Part shown: one piece after another, positions 10,604 to 21,649 of the stretch
Numbering within the stretch: position 1 is the first letter of the stretch
Layout: each line of letters starts with the position of its first letter
NCBI GenBank assembly: GCA_008729055.1
Contig: SDUX01000004.1
Span: 1,798,001 to 1,862,000 of the forward strand
DNA length: 64,000 bases
Source: Pyropia haitanensis
Lineage: Eukaryota > Rhodophyta > Bangiophyceae > Bangiales > Bangiaceae
Reading direction: 5' to 3'
Position numbers and translations under genes: made by a program
The notes under the pieces: model-generated
Databases searched by the model: none
What the model was told of the DNA's origin: nothing
The model's input: only the letters and a program-made list of their open reading frames with translations

Positions 10604-11700
10604 GGTCGGCGTCCCCCCCCCCCCCCCCTCCCCCCCGGCGCGTCGCCCGGGTAGGGCCGCTCGCCGAGCAGCATGCCGTCGCCGTCACCGGCAACGGCGG
10701 TGGCGCTGACCGCCGCCGGCCGGGTGAGCATCAGCCCCAGCAGCCGCCCCTGCGTGCGCTTCACCGCGTCGGCGGCGGCGGCGGCCGACGGGAGCTCCAC
10801 GAGCCAGTCGGAGCGGTTGTAGAGGAGGCTGTACGAAAGCCGCGTGATGCGCGAGGCGGCCACAACCGCGGGGTCGTCGGGGGGGCACAGCGCCGCGGCG
10901 AGGCCGACCACCACCGGCCGCCGGGGGGGCGCCGGCGACGGCGGCGGCGCGCCGGCGGTGGCGCCGTCGGCGGCCGCGTCGGCGGCGGCGGCGCCGTCGG
11001 CGGCGGCCGCGCCGTCGGCGGCGGCCGCGTCCCGCGCACCCGCGGCGGCGGTCGTGGCGGCGGCGGCGGCCGCCCGCGGCACCGCCGCGGCGGTCACCCC
11101 CGCCGATGCGAGGAAGAGCGCCACGTCCGCGCGCGACGCGACCGCCGAGGCGCCGCGGAGGAGGAGGTAGCGCGCCTCGGACGGGTTCCGCACGCCGGGC
11201 GGGACGCCCCGCGAGCGGCCCGCCGACGCCGCCCGCCGCGTCTTGTGGCTCGGGATGAGCTGCAGGGGGGCGGTGCCGCCGCCGCCGCTGCCGCCGGCGG
11301 GCGCCCGCGTCACCCCGTCGGCAGCCTCGGGCGCGCCCGCCCCGTCGGCGGCACCGGCACCGCCGTCGGCGGCCGCGTCCCCGTCGGTAACCGCGCCGCC
11401 GTCGGCGGCCGCGTCGCCGTCCGTGACCGCGCCGCCGTCGGCGGCAGCGTCCACGGCGGCGCCGCCGTTGCCGTTGCCGTCGCCGCCGCCGCCGCCGCCA
11501 CCACCCGCCTCGGCAGCGGCGACCGTGTCCGCCGCCGCCGCCGGCGCGGCAGCGCCGGCGGCAGCGTCAGCACCCGCGGTGGCGGCGGCGGCGGCGGCGG
11601 CGGCCGCCGCGTCGGCGGGCGGGTCGGCCGGCGTGGCGGGCGCGGCGTCCCCCCCGCCGGCCGTGGCCGCCGTGCCCGCCGATGACTGCCAGCGCCGGGC

Positions 11701-11731
<31 letters not shown>

Positions 11732-11838
11732 CGCGGCGGCACGGCGGCGGCGGCGACGGCGGCGCGGGCGGGCGCCCGCGCGGCGCGGTGGAGGGCGACG
11801 CCGCGGCGGAGGGCGGCGGAGATCGCGCAAGACGCCAT
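9787..11838 (-). CDS. Mitochondrial RNA-binding protein with two divergent RRM-like domains
   Basis: Exon 1 is 11838-10317 and exon 2 is 9897-9787, with a GTACGT donor at 10316 and a CCGCAG acceptor ending at 9898, phase 0. The N-terminus MASCAISAALRRGVALHRAA with a downstream ARRWQSSAG is typical of a mitochondrial presequence and cleavage site. A long Ala/Asp/Gly spacer follows, with a 12-residue repeat (DAAADGGAVTDG) present about three times. The first RRM-like unit runs from ARYLLLRGASAVASRADVAL to DWLVELPSAAAAADAVKRTQ. The second runs from RAVVVRSRLLLGDSDLFSLF across the intron to VLILMRTPEEAERVAMDKCH and ends VRLWE. The frame changes at a C run (10613-10628) between the two. The role is probably organellar RNA metabolism, but the RRM assignment rests on pattern alone. 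Confidence 0.65.
11310..11470 (-). repeat. Tandem 36-bp repeat in the RRM-protein gene
   Basis: About three imperfect copies of a 36-bp unit encode DAAADGGAVTDG in the Ala/Asp-rich spacer of the mitochondrial RNA-binding protein. The most similar copies lie at about 11365-11455. Confidence 0.6.
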
Positions 11839-12887
11839 CGTGTACGCGGCTGTTGAAGAGAGGGGAAGGTGTCGACGGAGGGGGGGGGGGGGGGAAGGGG
11901 GGGTGAGCAGTGGAAGGGAGGGGGGCGGAGGGGGAGTCACCGCAAGCGGCAGCGAATCGACGCGGCCAGCGTCGACGGGACGGCGGCCGGGGGTGTCCAC
12001 GACAAAGGTGGCGACGTCGCCGTCGGCCGCCCAATCCAGCCGAGGCCAGACTGACACAAATACAATTGTTGTTGGTCCAGTGGCCACGATGTTGACATTG
12101 AGTGGACTGCATTTGCATTTTCATAAGGAATGCACCGCCTCGGGAGTCCCGCGCCCGTCCGAGAGTGTCCCGCAACCGCGCGCGGGCAGACCCGCGACGT
12201 CGGCTCCATGGCGATGCCGTCCCCGTCCGCGGGCCGGCGGCACACCCGACGCGGCGGGTGGGTGTGGGGCGGCTTTGATGGAGAGGTATGATATGGCCCT
12301 GATGGGGGGCGTTCCCAGGCGTGGCCAACGTCAGGGGGTCTAGCTTTACAGGAGGCGAAGCAGACCAGTTGGTGCAACAGGGCGGACGGATGGACGGGCG
12401 GCGCTGATGGGTTGCGGTAGCCGCCAAGGCAGTACAGGGGGGTGGTAAACGATGCCGGTCGGTGCAAGCGAGGATAGTACGTTGTGCAGGCCTTGACCTT
12501 GGGTGGCTCAAGCCTGTGGAAATCTGCTGTGTGGCAGACGTCTCTCCTGAGCTGTCGGGGTGTTGGCGCTCAATATGTCCGCACGCGGGCCGTGCCCATG
12601 CACCCTCACGACTGTGGCCGCCAGCAGCGCCACCCCATGCAGTGCGATCCCCTCTGCGGGCTCAAACCAAAGCGTGAAGAGGCTGACACGACAAGAGGGA
12701 GCGGGATGAAAGAGAAAGAGCGGGTGCAAAACCCGCACATGTCGAGCCAGGAGCGAGCAATGGACGCAGCGCTGCTCCAGCCAAACAGTACACAAGCACT
12801 CAGCGTGCGCCCACTGCGCTGCACCCCCCGTCAAGAGCTACAGGGCGGCCCAACCGATGCGGGCGCACGCGTCCATCCAGCCGCCCA
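11839..12887. other. Intergenic region between the RRM-protein start and the secreted-peptide 3' end
   Basis: A G run lies at 11880-11894, just upstream of the RRM gene, and there is a moderately GC stretch at 12050-12140 that includes the ATTTGCATTTTCAT region. Long minus-strand frames exist but show no conserved content. The probable promoter of the RRM gene lies at its left end. Confidence 0.35.
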
Positions 12888-13552
12888 TCACGCCGTCTTC
12901 TTGAGACACCACTTGCGGACGCGGATGATAACAGTCTTGCACCGGAGGCCTGTGTTTGACAACATGGGGGGATGACAACCACGAGAGACAAAAGGAGAGC
13001 GTACCCGCGTACCGCAACCGTCAGTCGCCGCGCTGCGCGCCGCAGCCACGCGTGCATCGGGTCGGGTGCGCGTCTCACCCTCGCCATCGGGGACACGCAC
13101 GCATGCCAACAACGTATTGAGGCGGGGCCGCTGTGCCGCACCCTTCTCCTCCCTAGGCCCGTCTTCCACATACATGTGCACACCTTCCAACGCTTGCACG
13201 CGGAAGGCTTGCAGGCAAAGGGCTTGCGGCCACACGTCCTCTTTGTCGCGATGAAAGTCTTGCGGGAACGCTTGAAGAAGCACGGGTACTGGACCCGGGC
13301 AATCACTTTGATCGGCTTGAAACCGCACCGCGGGTAGCGGCACACCTTCCGCCGCCGCATGATCTGGGCCAGGCCGGGCCCGTCGGAGGACGTGGACCTG
13401 CTCAATGCTGGGGCGGCTTCCGTCGGCCAAGTCACGTCGACCGCCCCGTCGTCCGGGGGACCAACCTCGGCGACGCCGTTCGTAGGCAGTGCCGACGCAA
13501 TGGTCGTAAGGGAGAGCACGGCCACGAGCAGGAGCAACTTGATGGCGCCCAT
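12888..13552 (-). CDS. Small secreted proprotein with a basic ten-cysteine C-terminal domain
   Basis: Exon 1 is 13552-13174 and exon 2 is 12949-12888, with a GTATGT donor at 13173 and a CACAG acceptor ending at 12950, phase 1, giving 146 residues. Residues 1-21 (MGAIKLLLLVAVLSLTTIAS plus A) are a clear signal peptide. An acidic, proline-containing pro-region follows to about residue 65, then a basic RRRK site and a strongly basic domain. The splice puts cysteines at 71, 76, 91, 107, 114, 119, 125, 127, 130 and 140; the protein ends VRKWCLKKTA. Without splicing the frame runs into unrelated arginine-rich sequence. Signal, acidic pro-segment and cationic Cys-rich mature peptide is the general layout of antimicrobial or signalling peptides, but no known family is recognised. 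A TATA-like element lies about 210 bp upstream. Confidence 0.75.
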
Positions 13553-13761
13553 CGCTGCAGCAAGGGGAGGGCAACGGGCGCGGAAGGGGGCTGTCCCCTC
13601 GACGGACCAGTTGCAGTTGTCAAAAGTGCTGGTACAGGTGGGTGTGGACGAGAAACCAGGTGAGTGGCGGGAGAGCGGTGGAGTACAAGCTTGCTTGTCC
13701 TGCCCTGGCGAGGTGCTCGGCGGGAAAAGCAACTGAGCCGGGCTGCGAAGCCCTGCCTTCC

Positions 13762-13767
13762 TTTATA
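13762..13767 (-). promoter_or_regulatory. TATA box candidate for the secreted proprotein
   Basis: The minus strand reads GCTATAAAGG here, about 210 bp upstream of the ATG at 13552. It is the clearest TATA-like sequence noticed in the window. Confidence 0.45.
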
Positions 13768-14707
13768 GCACTGCCTGTCAATCCGAGACGGAGCTGCCGA
13801 CGTGCGGTATGCGGCGTTGGGAAGCAGCCCCTCCCATGCCAAGAGTGGCCGTGGCCGGCGGCACTGGCTACGAGCGGTGCAGCCTAGGTGGCCACGGCGA
13901 GTGCGGTCAGGCCAGTCTGTCGGCTATGAGGCGGGCTCTCCACGACGCGTGCCACGATACGGCCAATGGCGGCCACGTCCATGCTGTGGTGGTTGCCCGC
14001 CTCTCAGCCGCCCGTGCGCTCGGTCCCATCCTTCCACACGCCGTTTGGTCGGCTGCGACACCGCGTGGCGGCTACATCGAGCGACAGGGGGCGGAGGAGT
14101 CACCCCTCCTGGGCCGCTCCGACGGAGTCTCAGGCGCGTGGGCCATTCCCACTGGCGATCATCCCATGGAACGATCTCCCCGCCGAGGAGGCGTGCGCCT
14201 TCTTCTTGCTCGCCAGCCTGGCACATGCACGGCACACCACGTGGCCTGCGTGAGCACAGTGGGACTGGAGATCACTCCGCGACGGTGCCCGCAAAGCACC
14301 CCGTCCTCAAACGTCCCCAGCATCCACAGGGGCAGGTGGGCCTCGCCGCGACTCGTGTCCCGCTGCACCAGGTCACCGGCGACAGGTGTCACTTGCCTAC
14401 AAGGCACCCCGCCACGCGTGTGTAGGGCGTGATCCCGCCCTATCCGTACACTCTCGTGGGATCGACCCTGCTGCAGGATGAACACCGTCAGCAAGAAACT
14501 CCACCAGCAGCCGAGACGCGGATGAGCCGCGGTCCGCGGGGACGGTCCCACGGATGGTCCCGGCCTCGCCTTCGCGCGGATTTGACGCTCGTAGCACAGA
14601 CGCCGGTACTTGGGCGCCGCCACGGTTGGCGCACCGCGCAAGGCAAGGCAGAGCAAAAATTTGTCCAAATTAATTTGTTTACGTCCCTCGTTAGCGCGAT
14701 CGGACAC
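13768..14707. other. Intergenic region, no supported gene
   Basis: Two overlapping plus-strand frames of 207 codons (13802-14425 and 13809-14432) cross this stretch. Neither shows conserved motifs or a signal peptide, and they overlap in different frames. The right end (14650-14707) is AT-richer, next to the glycosyltransferase stop. Confidence 0.35.
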
Positions 14708-16363
14708 CTACGCGCCGATCGGCCGCTGCGGCGGCAGCCGCAGCAGCCACTCCAAGTGCGTCGCCGCCCGCGCCTCGGCGGCGGCCTTGCCCGCCCAGCC
14801 GTCCCTGCCCGCCCCCCGGCCGAGGCGGTGGGCGTCAATCCAGTCGAGCAGCGGCGCGTCCGGGCGGGAGAACTTGCGCGCAAACAGGTAGGGGCTGGTC
14901 GCGACCCGCGGACCAAACGGCCCCGCCGCTGCCGGCGGCTCGTCGCCGTCGCCGCTGCCGCTGGCGATGGGCGCCGCCTCCCGCTCTGCCGGCACCACCG
15001 GGTCAATGGTGTTGGGGTGCTGCATCTCGCCGAGGGGCACCCCCCCCGACCAGGCCGGGTCCCAGTACACCGCCCGCAGCGCGTGCGGAAGGAGGGTGCG
15101 GCGCCAGGCGGCGCCAAGCAGCAGCGTCGGGAAGTAGTGCTCGGACGACGAGAGCCCGTTGGCCATGGCCACCAGCGCCCGCCGCGCGTCGCCAGAAGAG
15201 GTTGCATACACGACAAACGGGCGGGACGCAATCATCCACGCGCCGCCCTTGGCGAGCAGCGCCGGCGGCGGGTCGGTCGACGCTGGCGGAGCACCACCGG
15301 CGTCGGATGGCGATGAGGGGGGTGAGTCGTCGGTGCCCTCCCACAGCGGGTGGTCCATCCGCGTCGGCTTGACCGTCGTGTCGACGGCCGCCGCGTTGCC
15401 GCCTTGTCCCGGCACCCCCACCCCCGTGTCAACGACCAGCCGGCGGTAGCGGTTCCGAGTGGCGAGCTCCCACCCCTCCCGTGGGTGGAGGGTGAGAAAG
15501 TTCGCCCCCCGGGCGGTCACGTCGGGCCGACCCAACAGCCGCCGCATGGCCGTGGGCGACAGCAGGGGATAGTCTGACCCGGATAGGTTGATAAAGTAGG
15601 TCCACGGCGGCCGGGCGGCATCATCTGCCGTTTGCGTCTGCTTGCCGGTATCGGCAGTGCCGCCACCCGCTGCCATTGAGGATGCGGCGGGTCGGGTGTA
15701 GGAAAGCAGCGCAGACATGCCGTCCAGGGTGTTGAGGACGGTGGTAATACCCCGATAGGTGACGGGCGTGCGGTTTATGATGAGCACGTTGTGGGGCAGT
15801 GCCGCTCCCCGCCGCGTCCTCGGTCGGAGTCCCCCTTGCCGCGGGATCGCGTTGAATGTGACCGCCGCGTCCGACGCTTCCTTTGCCAGCACGGCGGCCA
15901 CCTTCTCAATCGTCGTCGCCATCACGTCGGCATCAATCTTGGTGTCAAAGTGCACCGCGTACACATTGTCCTTGTGGTACGTGGCGGCCAGCAGCCGTGG
16001 CAGCAGGCCCACGCTCGACGGGGCCACCTGCACAAAGTAGGCCAGGTCCGCCTCGGGCGTCGGCTCCGCCGAGTGCTGCGTCAGCCGCCGCTGCGTCTGG
16101 GGCGGGAGCGCCGCCGCCGCGGCGCGCGCGGCGCGGTGGCCACCACACGGGCGGGGCCCCCCCGCGGCGGTGGCCCGTGCGCCCGGCACGGGTGCAGAGG
16201 CCCGCGACCGCGGCGACCCGTCTGCGCGGACGCCGGCGACCGCCCATTCGGCTGCCCCCGCCGCCGTGCCCAGCGGAGGGGTGCACACCCACAGCACCCG
16301 CCCAAGGAGTGCGGTGAACGAGACGACGAGGGCGGCCATGACGGGGGGTCTCCGCTTCATCAT
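14708..16363 (-). CDS. GT14-type glycosyltransferase (core-2/I-branching family), type II membrane protein
   Basis: Single exon of 551 codons from the MMKRR start at 16363. The in-frame ATG at 16519 is possible but would place a long tail before the membrane anchor. A short basic N-terminus precedes a hydrophobic segment (VMAALVVSFTALLGRVLWVC), the usual Golgi anchor. The lumenal domain shows family signatures in order: DLAYFVQVAPSSVGLLPRLL, YAVHFDTKID, VTYRGITTVLNTLDGMSALL, WTYFINLSGSDYPLLSPTAM, GGAWMIASRPFVVYA and SSSEHYFPTLL...VYWDP. The family includes core-2 beta-1,6-GlcNAc transferases, protein xylosyltransferases and plant arabinogalactan glucuronosyltransferases. The donor here cannot be told; a role in cell-wall or secreted glycoprotein decoration is an inference. 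Proline/alanine inserts enlarge the loops. Confidence 0.87.
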   Translation of the reverse strand: MMKRRPPVMAALVVSFTALLGRVLWVCTPPLGTAAGAAEWAVAGVRADGSPRSRASAPVPGARATAAGGPRPCGGHRAARAAAAALPPQTQRRLTQHSAEPTPEADLAYFVQVAPSSVGLLPRLLAATYHKDNVYAVHFDTKIDADVMATTIEKVAAVLAKEASDAAVTFNAIPRQGGLRPRTRRGAALPHNVLIINRTPVTYRGITTVLNTLDGMSALLSYTRPAASSMAAGGGTADTGKQTQTADDAARPPWTYFINLSGSDYPLLSPTAMRRLLGRPDVTARGANFLTLHPREGWELATRNRYRRLVVDTGVGVPGQGGNAAAVDTTVKPTRMDHPLWEGTDDSPPSSPSDAGGAPPASTDPPPALLAKGGAWMIASRPFVVYATSSGDARRALVAMANGLSSSEHYFPTLLLGAAWRRTLLPHALRAVYWDPAWSGGVPLGEMQHPNTIDPVVPAEREAAPIASGSGDGDEPPAAAGPFGPRVATSPYLFARKFSRPDAPLLDWIDAHRLGRGAGRDGWAGKAAAEARAATHLEWLLRLPPQRPIGA

Positions 16364-18440
16364 GGCCGCGGCGGGCGCTTGGCCGACTAGCCCGGTGGGT
16401 TCAAAGGTCGGCACCGCAGGGGAAGGGGGAGGGGCAACAGCCAATGACCCCCCTCGCGTCGACGCAGACCGACCCGTTGTGCACTGCACGGCGCGGGCAG
16501 AGCGACGGGTGGGAAACAAACGCGGAACGTGGGGAGGCGGGGGAGCACCGGGGTGCTGCGGGTGCGCTCGTCTCCCCCTCCGTCGCCGCCCCCGGGGCGC
16601 CCTATGTACGACCGCGAACCAGACCGGTGTTCAGGAGGCAGGGCGGTCTCGCCGACTCGGTACACCCCCGACACGCGGGCTTACTCGCAGGGCAACCAGC
16701 CGCCTCATGCGACCACCCCTCCCGCGCAGCCCAGTCGCCCGCCCCACCCCTGGGAACTGGGAAGGGAGACGCGGGGCGCGGCGGGCGGGCGCCAACCGCG
16801 TGCGCTCGAGGCGCCACTCGTCCCCAACGCCAGGGATCCACCCGACGACTGGCGTGGCCGCGCGCACTCGCGCGCGCGCGCAAGCGCAGCGCCGGCCGGC
16901 AGCAGTCCCGTCCACCTCCCCTCCCCCAGACCATCTTTGGCAGGTACGGCCCCGTCGGGCGGGCGTCGGCATGCCCCAGCCGCCTGTCCACCTCCCCCCA
17001 CACGCCAGACCGTGCGGGCGGGAAGAGACGCCCACTGCCCCTGTCGCCCCCCCCACGCACCATGGCGAGTGTTGAGGTGATCCGCGGCGGCGTCGCGCGC
17101 GCGCGCGGTCACGGGGCCGCTGACGAGGGACGGCGGGCGACAGCCCCGCTGGCGCCGACGACGCCCCGCCGGGGGGGAATGTGTCGGACTGCAGGCACAG
17201 AAGCAGTTGCCGGCCAGCTCCGCTGCATCAGCGTCGCGGTGGGCAACGGCAGCGGAAGAGCGAGCGGGCGCAACAGCACGAGCCGCCAATCCAAGGCGGC
17301 CAACAGCGGTGGGCAGGGGGGGGAGGGGGGAGGAGGGGGGGGGGGAGCCCGGCCGGCATCCGCCAACCACGCTGGGCACCCTTTGCAGACCCGGGCGGCC
17401 GCCGCCGCGGCAGTGGCGCACGCGTCCATAGGCCACCACCCGTGGTAGGCCACGTGGACAGACGGCAAGGGGCGGCAGCCGGGGGGGCAGCCGGCAGACC
17501 CGCGGCACGGTCTGGCCCGCCGCGGCGACCCGCGTGTGCTCGGTCGCCAGCCGGGCGCCGGGGGCGGCGGACGGTTCCAGGAGGCCGGTCGGCCAACGGC
17601 CGCGTCGGGAGGCCCGTCGCAGAGGTGGGAGGGGGTGGAGGGGAAAGAGTCGGTCGGTCGGTAGCAGCGGCGCACGCGGGGGGCGCGGGCGCCGCCCAAG
17701 GGCTCTGCCCAAACTGTCGCGCGCCTGCCACAGGGTGCTTGGCTGCGGGGTCTCTGGCCGCGGCCGGCGGCGGAGGTCTGGCGCGCACGCCCCCGCCAAT
17801 GAGGATGGGGTGGAGCCCCGATGAGCGCGCGTGGCACACCCTTGACCAAGCCGAGGAGCTGGCTGTCGCGGACGGCGACGGCTGGGAGGGCGGCCAGGGC
17901 GCCGCCGCGCAGTGCCGGCCGCCTCGCGACAGCGTGTGGCACGCCTCGTGTGTTGGTGTGCGCGACACAAGCGGCCACGACGGCGGGCCTTTCAATTTTG
18001 TCGACACGCCAGTGTGCAAGAGCGTTGGCATGAGTCTCTGGCAGGAAAGAGAGGCAGATCCCTGTGCAACCAGATGGAACCAGGGATCACGAGTGACGTC
18101 TGTGCAAGATTCTGGTGGGCACTCAATGGTGGAACAAGATGACCACGGTTTTCCTCGTAAATGGCGTACTCGAAAATCTCGATTTTTTGCCACGTGTACG
18201 ACCTTGGCGGGCGATTGCTGGTGCTCGGAGCATACTGTAAGTGAAGGATGGCTGAATCTCCACGATCTGCTTCTCGTCTGGGTTCTCCTTCAACCAGCCA
18301 TCCGTCTCCACCGATGCTGTTTGGCCACCTCGACTGATGTCGCCTGGCCACCCCCACCACCACTCCCTGACCACTCCACCGCCCCTCCCGCTGCCGCCTC
18401 TTTTCCTCTTCGTCCCGTCCCCCACTGCTGGTCCTTGACC
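16364..18440. other. Long intergenic region with no supported gene
   Basis: Both strands carry long frames, the longest from about 17181 on the plus strand and 17109-17978 on the minus strand. They lack conserved motifs and are rich in Arg/Pro/Ala/Gly as expected of GC-rich non-coding DNA. G runs occur at 17320-17345. The right part (17980-18320) is less GC-rich and contains GCCACGTGTACG at about 18190, and is likely the promoter of the PsbQ' gene. Confidence 0.35.
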
Positions 18441-19081
18441 ATGGCCTTTACCGGTGCCGCCCTCCCCGCTTCCTCCCGCCCACGGCACGCCTCGACTGCG
18501 CCGCGGTGTGGGACCTCCCCCCCCCACCCCACACCCCCCCCCCCCCTCCCGCTACCGTCTCCCGCCGCGTGCTGCTGGCCACCGCGGCCACTCTCACCGC
18601 GTCGGCGGCCGCCGCGTTGACCGCCCCCGCCCCCGCGTCGGCCGACCGGACGGGCAAGTACTCGACCAAGCTCACCGCCGCCCGCCGGTACAAGCCGCGG
18701 ATCGCGGCGGCGGTGGCGGCGCTCGCCGCCCTCGGCCCCGTCCTCAACGGCACCGCCGGCGGTAGCACCGGCGGCGGCGGCGGCGACTGGCGCGACGCGG
18801 CGCGCACGTACGTGGCGGGCGCCGACGGCGGGCTGTCGGCGGCCAAGCTGTTTGGCTCGGCCTACTTTGCCGAGGGCAACCGCATCTCCGCGACGGAGAA
18901 GGCGCTCGCGGATGAGGTGGCGGCGGTCGAGGCGGCGGTCAGCCGCCTGGGTGCCGCCGCGACGGCCGGCTCCCGGCCCGACGCGGTCGCGGCGTGGCGG
19001 GCGGCGGCGCGGGCGTTCAACACGTACTTGCAGGTGGCCAAGCTGGACGAGACGCCCCAGATTGAGCTGGAGGAAGAGTGA
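18441..19081 (+). CDS. psbQ': PsbQ-like (PsbQ') photosystem II lumenal protein
   Basis: The start at 18441 (CCATGG context) gives MAFTGAALPASSRPRHA, a plastid transit peptide with the red-algal early Phe. After C runs at 18517-18525 and 18534-18546, where the frame shifts, comes a twin-arginine lumen signal: VSRRVLLATAATLTASAAAA followed by APASA, with cleavage before DRTGKYSTKL. The mature part is a helical bundle: RRYKPRIAAAVAALAALGPV, GDWRDAARTYVAGADGGLSA, KLFGSAYFAEGNRIS and AWRAAARAFNTYLQVAKLDE fit the four-helix PsbQ family. The protein would stabilise the oxygen-evolving complex on the lumenal side of photosystem II. The frame change is probably a C-run length error in the transit region. 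It lies tail-to-tail with CCT1. Confidence 0.8.
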
Positions 19082-19780
19082 GCGGGGAGGGATCCGGCTT
19101 GATGACCACTTGGGGCAATGGGCATGTCCGCACCGACGGCGGCAGCGGCGGTGCACGTGGTGGGATACGGCGGGGGGCGGCGGCGGTGGCGGAAGGGAGT
19201 GGTGGTGGTGCCGGCGGTTCCAGCGGCGGCGGCATTGGGGGCGGAAGCGACGGGCGACGCCCGCGGCGTGGGGCGTGCCAGAGGGTGCAGCGAGTGTGGA
19301 TGGGATGGTGTTCAGGGGGGGGGGGGGTACATAGTGCGAACCAACGTTCTGGGGTGGTGGGGATCGGTGACGTGTGTGGCGCAGTGGGAGCGGGCACCCC
19401 CCGCCACCCCCTCCCGTTATGGCGCCGTACTCGGCACAGCACCCTGGCGGGTGGCGGCGACGGGGCCGGCCCCTTCGCGCATCCGCGACGCGGTGGCCCC
19501 CGCACACCACCATCGGCCCGGCTGGTCGACGCCCGCGCAGAGGGTGGTGGTGGCCGCCTCCCTGCCTCGTGACAGCAGATCACGGAAGCTACAACTCGAC
19601 AGGTTGCGCACTCCCCATTGGGTGCCCGACGTGTCGCTCAGGGCCAACTCGCCTGTGGCTTTTTCCCTTCCTTGGTCTACCCCCTTTCCGCGCTGTCGTC
19701 TACCCGTCCGCGCCTTTCCCACAGAACCCCCCTCACATGCGGCCAGACTCCCCCCCGCCGCCCCTGGATCACCACCCGCC
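19082..19780. other. Intergenic region between convergent PsbQ' and CCT1
   Basis: Both flanking genes end here, so it should contain two 3' ends. It holds GGC/GGT-rich DNA at 19130-19260 and a G run at 19315-19327. No gene-like frame was recognised. Confidence 0.35.
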
Positions 19781-21649
19781 CTACGCCTCTGGGTCCGCGT
19801 CCTTCCGCTCCACGTTGATAGCGTCGTCTATCCGCAGGATGGTAATGGCCGCTTCGGCCGCAAACTGGATGGACTTGACCTTGGAGACCGCCGGCTCCAC
19901 CACCCCCGCCTGGCTGCTGTTCCGCACAACGCCGGTCAGGAGGTCCAGTCCCGACATGGCCAGCTCCTTCTGCCCCTTCTCTGTCTGTGACTTGTAGTGG
20001 GCCGCGCGGAGGCGGGCGACGAGGTCGGTGGCATCCAACGCCGCGTTGACCGCCAGCGTCTTGGGGATCACCAGCAGCGCGTCCGCCACTTGTGCCACGG
20101 CCAGTTGCTCGCGGGTGTCCAACGACGTTGCGTACTCGTCCAGGTGCACCGACAGGGCCGCCTCCACCGCTCCGCCGCCAGGCACGACGGTCCCCGACTC
20201 GAGGGTGCGCTTCACCACGCACACCGCGTCGTGGAACGACCGCCCCATCTCGTCACACATGTACTCATTGGGCCCGCGCAGCAGAACCGAACAGGAGGCG
20301 GTGGAGCGGCAGCCACGCAGCACCGTGACGGTGTCGTCGCGGATGCGCATTTCGGCGGCCTCCTCGGCGGCGCCCAGCTGGCTCTCGTCAAGCGACTCGT
20401 TACCATCCAGGTCGGCGAGGGAGCCCTGTACAACCGCACCCGTCGCCTTGGCCACCCGCCGCACATCCTCCAGCGGCACCCGCCGCAGCGCAATCGCGCC
20501 CGCCTCCACAAAGTACTTGAGCGCCGCGTCGTCGATGCCCTTGGTCGTCAGCACCACGTTGGCACCCGACGCGAGGATGGCGCGCACCCGGTCGCGCGTG
20601 ATGTCCAGCTCCTTCTCCTGCGCCGCGTTGAGCGCGCTGGCGTCGTCAATCTGCACTTGCACGCCCATCTTCATCTTGGTCCGCCGCAGGTCCACGTCCA
20701 GGCACGCCACCCGCGCGGGAGACACGCGGGCGGGCATGCCCTTGGCCGCACGCCCACAGTTGAGCGCTACCCCCGGGAGGAGCTCGCTCTCCCGCGCAGA
20801 CTGGCCCTGGCACTTGAGCACGTGAACGGCCTTGATGGGATACGAGGCCGGCGGGCCACCCTTCTCACCCCCAGTCTTGATGGACTGCACCGCGTCGACG
20901 GCCATGTTGGCAAAGTGGGAGGACTCGGCGGAGCCCAGAATCTTGGACGACAGCGACGTCGCCGCCGCGTTGACCAGCAGCTCCCGTCCAAGGGCTTCCA
21001 CAGGCGTCGCCTACACATCGGAGGGAGGGAGCGAGGAAAAAGCAGCAGTAGAGCAGAGTCAACATCAGGGCACCACAACTGTGTCAGTTGCTGCCACGCA
21101 AACACACACCGTCATTGAAACGTGGAAAACGCAAGAACGCCAACGTCCAGCAGCCAAGCACAAACAAGCCGTGCGCACACGCCCAACCATCCGCAGGCAC
21201 CGCCGGTTCCGCACCCCAACAGCCGCCCGCATCCCCCAACATACCATGTGCTCCCGCACGTACTTGCACGCCTCCCGAATCGCCAGGCGGTAGCCCCCAA
21301 TGATGTTGGTTGGATGAATCTTATCTTGAACAAGGTCGTTGGCGCGCTTGAGCAGCTCCGCGGCAAGGATCACCACCGACGTGGTGCCGTCGCCCACCTC
21401 CTGGTCCTGCTGCTGCGCGAGCTCGGTGAGGATGCGCGCGGCGGGGTGCTCCACCTCGAGGAGGCCCACAATCGTGGCGCCATCATTGGTGACCGTCACG
21501 TCGCCCACCTGGTCGACGAGCATCTTGTCCAGGCCTTGCGGGCCCAGGCTCGAACGCAGGATGTTGGCCACCGCCACGCAGGCGGTCACATTGGCAGTCC
21601 GCACATCTTGGCCGCTTTCTCTCTGACCACTAATGGCTAGGGAAGTCAT
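19781..21649 (-). CDS. CCT1: T-complex protein 1 subunit alpha (CCT1) of the cytosolic chaperonin
   Basis: Exon 1 is 21649-21245 and exon 2 is 21010-19781, with a GTATGT donor and a GTGTAG acceptor, phase 0, for 544 residues, normal for the family. Exon 1 carries the ATP-binding signatures SSLGPQGLDKMLVDQVGDVT, TNDGATI and EVGDGTTSVVILAAELLKRA. Exon 2 carries LNCGRAAKGMPARVSPARVA, ANVVLTTKGIDDAALKYFVE, LRGPNEYMCDEMGRSFHDA, ESGTVVPGGGAVEAALS and the C-terminal VEPAVSKVKSIQFAAEAAIT. GYRLAIREACKYV and ITILRIDDAI point to the alpha subunit rather than another CCT. It is one of eight subunits of the ring that folds actin, tubulin and other cytosolic proteins. No unusual residues were noticed. Confidence 0.97.

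Noticed and set aside
13802..14432. Two overlapping 207-codon plus-strand frames
   Set aside because: Same length, different frame, no motif, no targeting signal, no clear promoter.
16529..18620. Arg/Pro-rich plus-strand frames running into the PsbQ' gene
   Set aside because: No conserved content; the PsbQ' start at 18441 has a proper context and a bipartite plastid/lumen signal.
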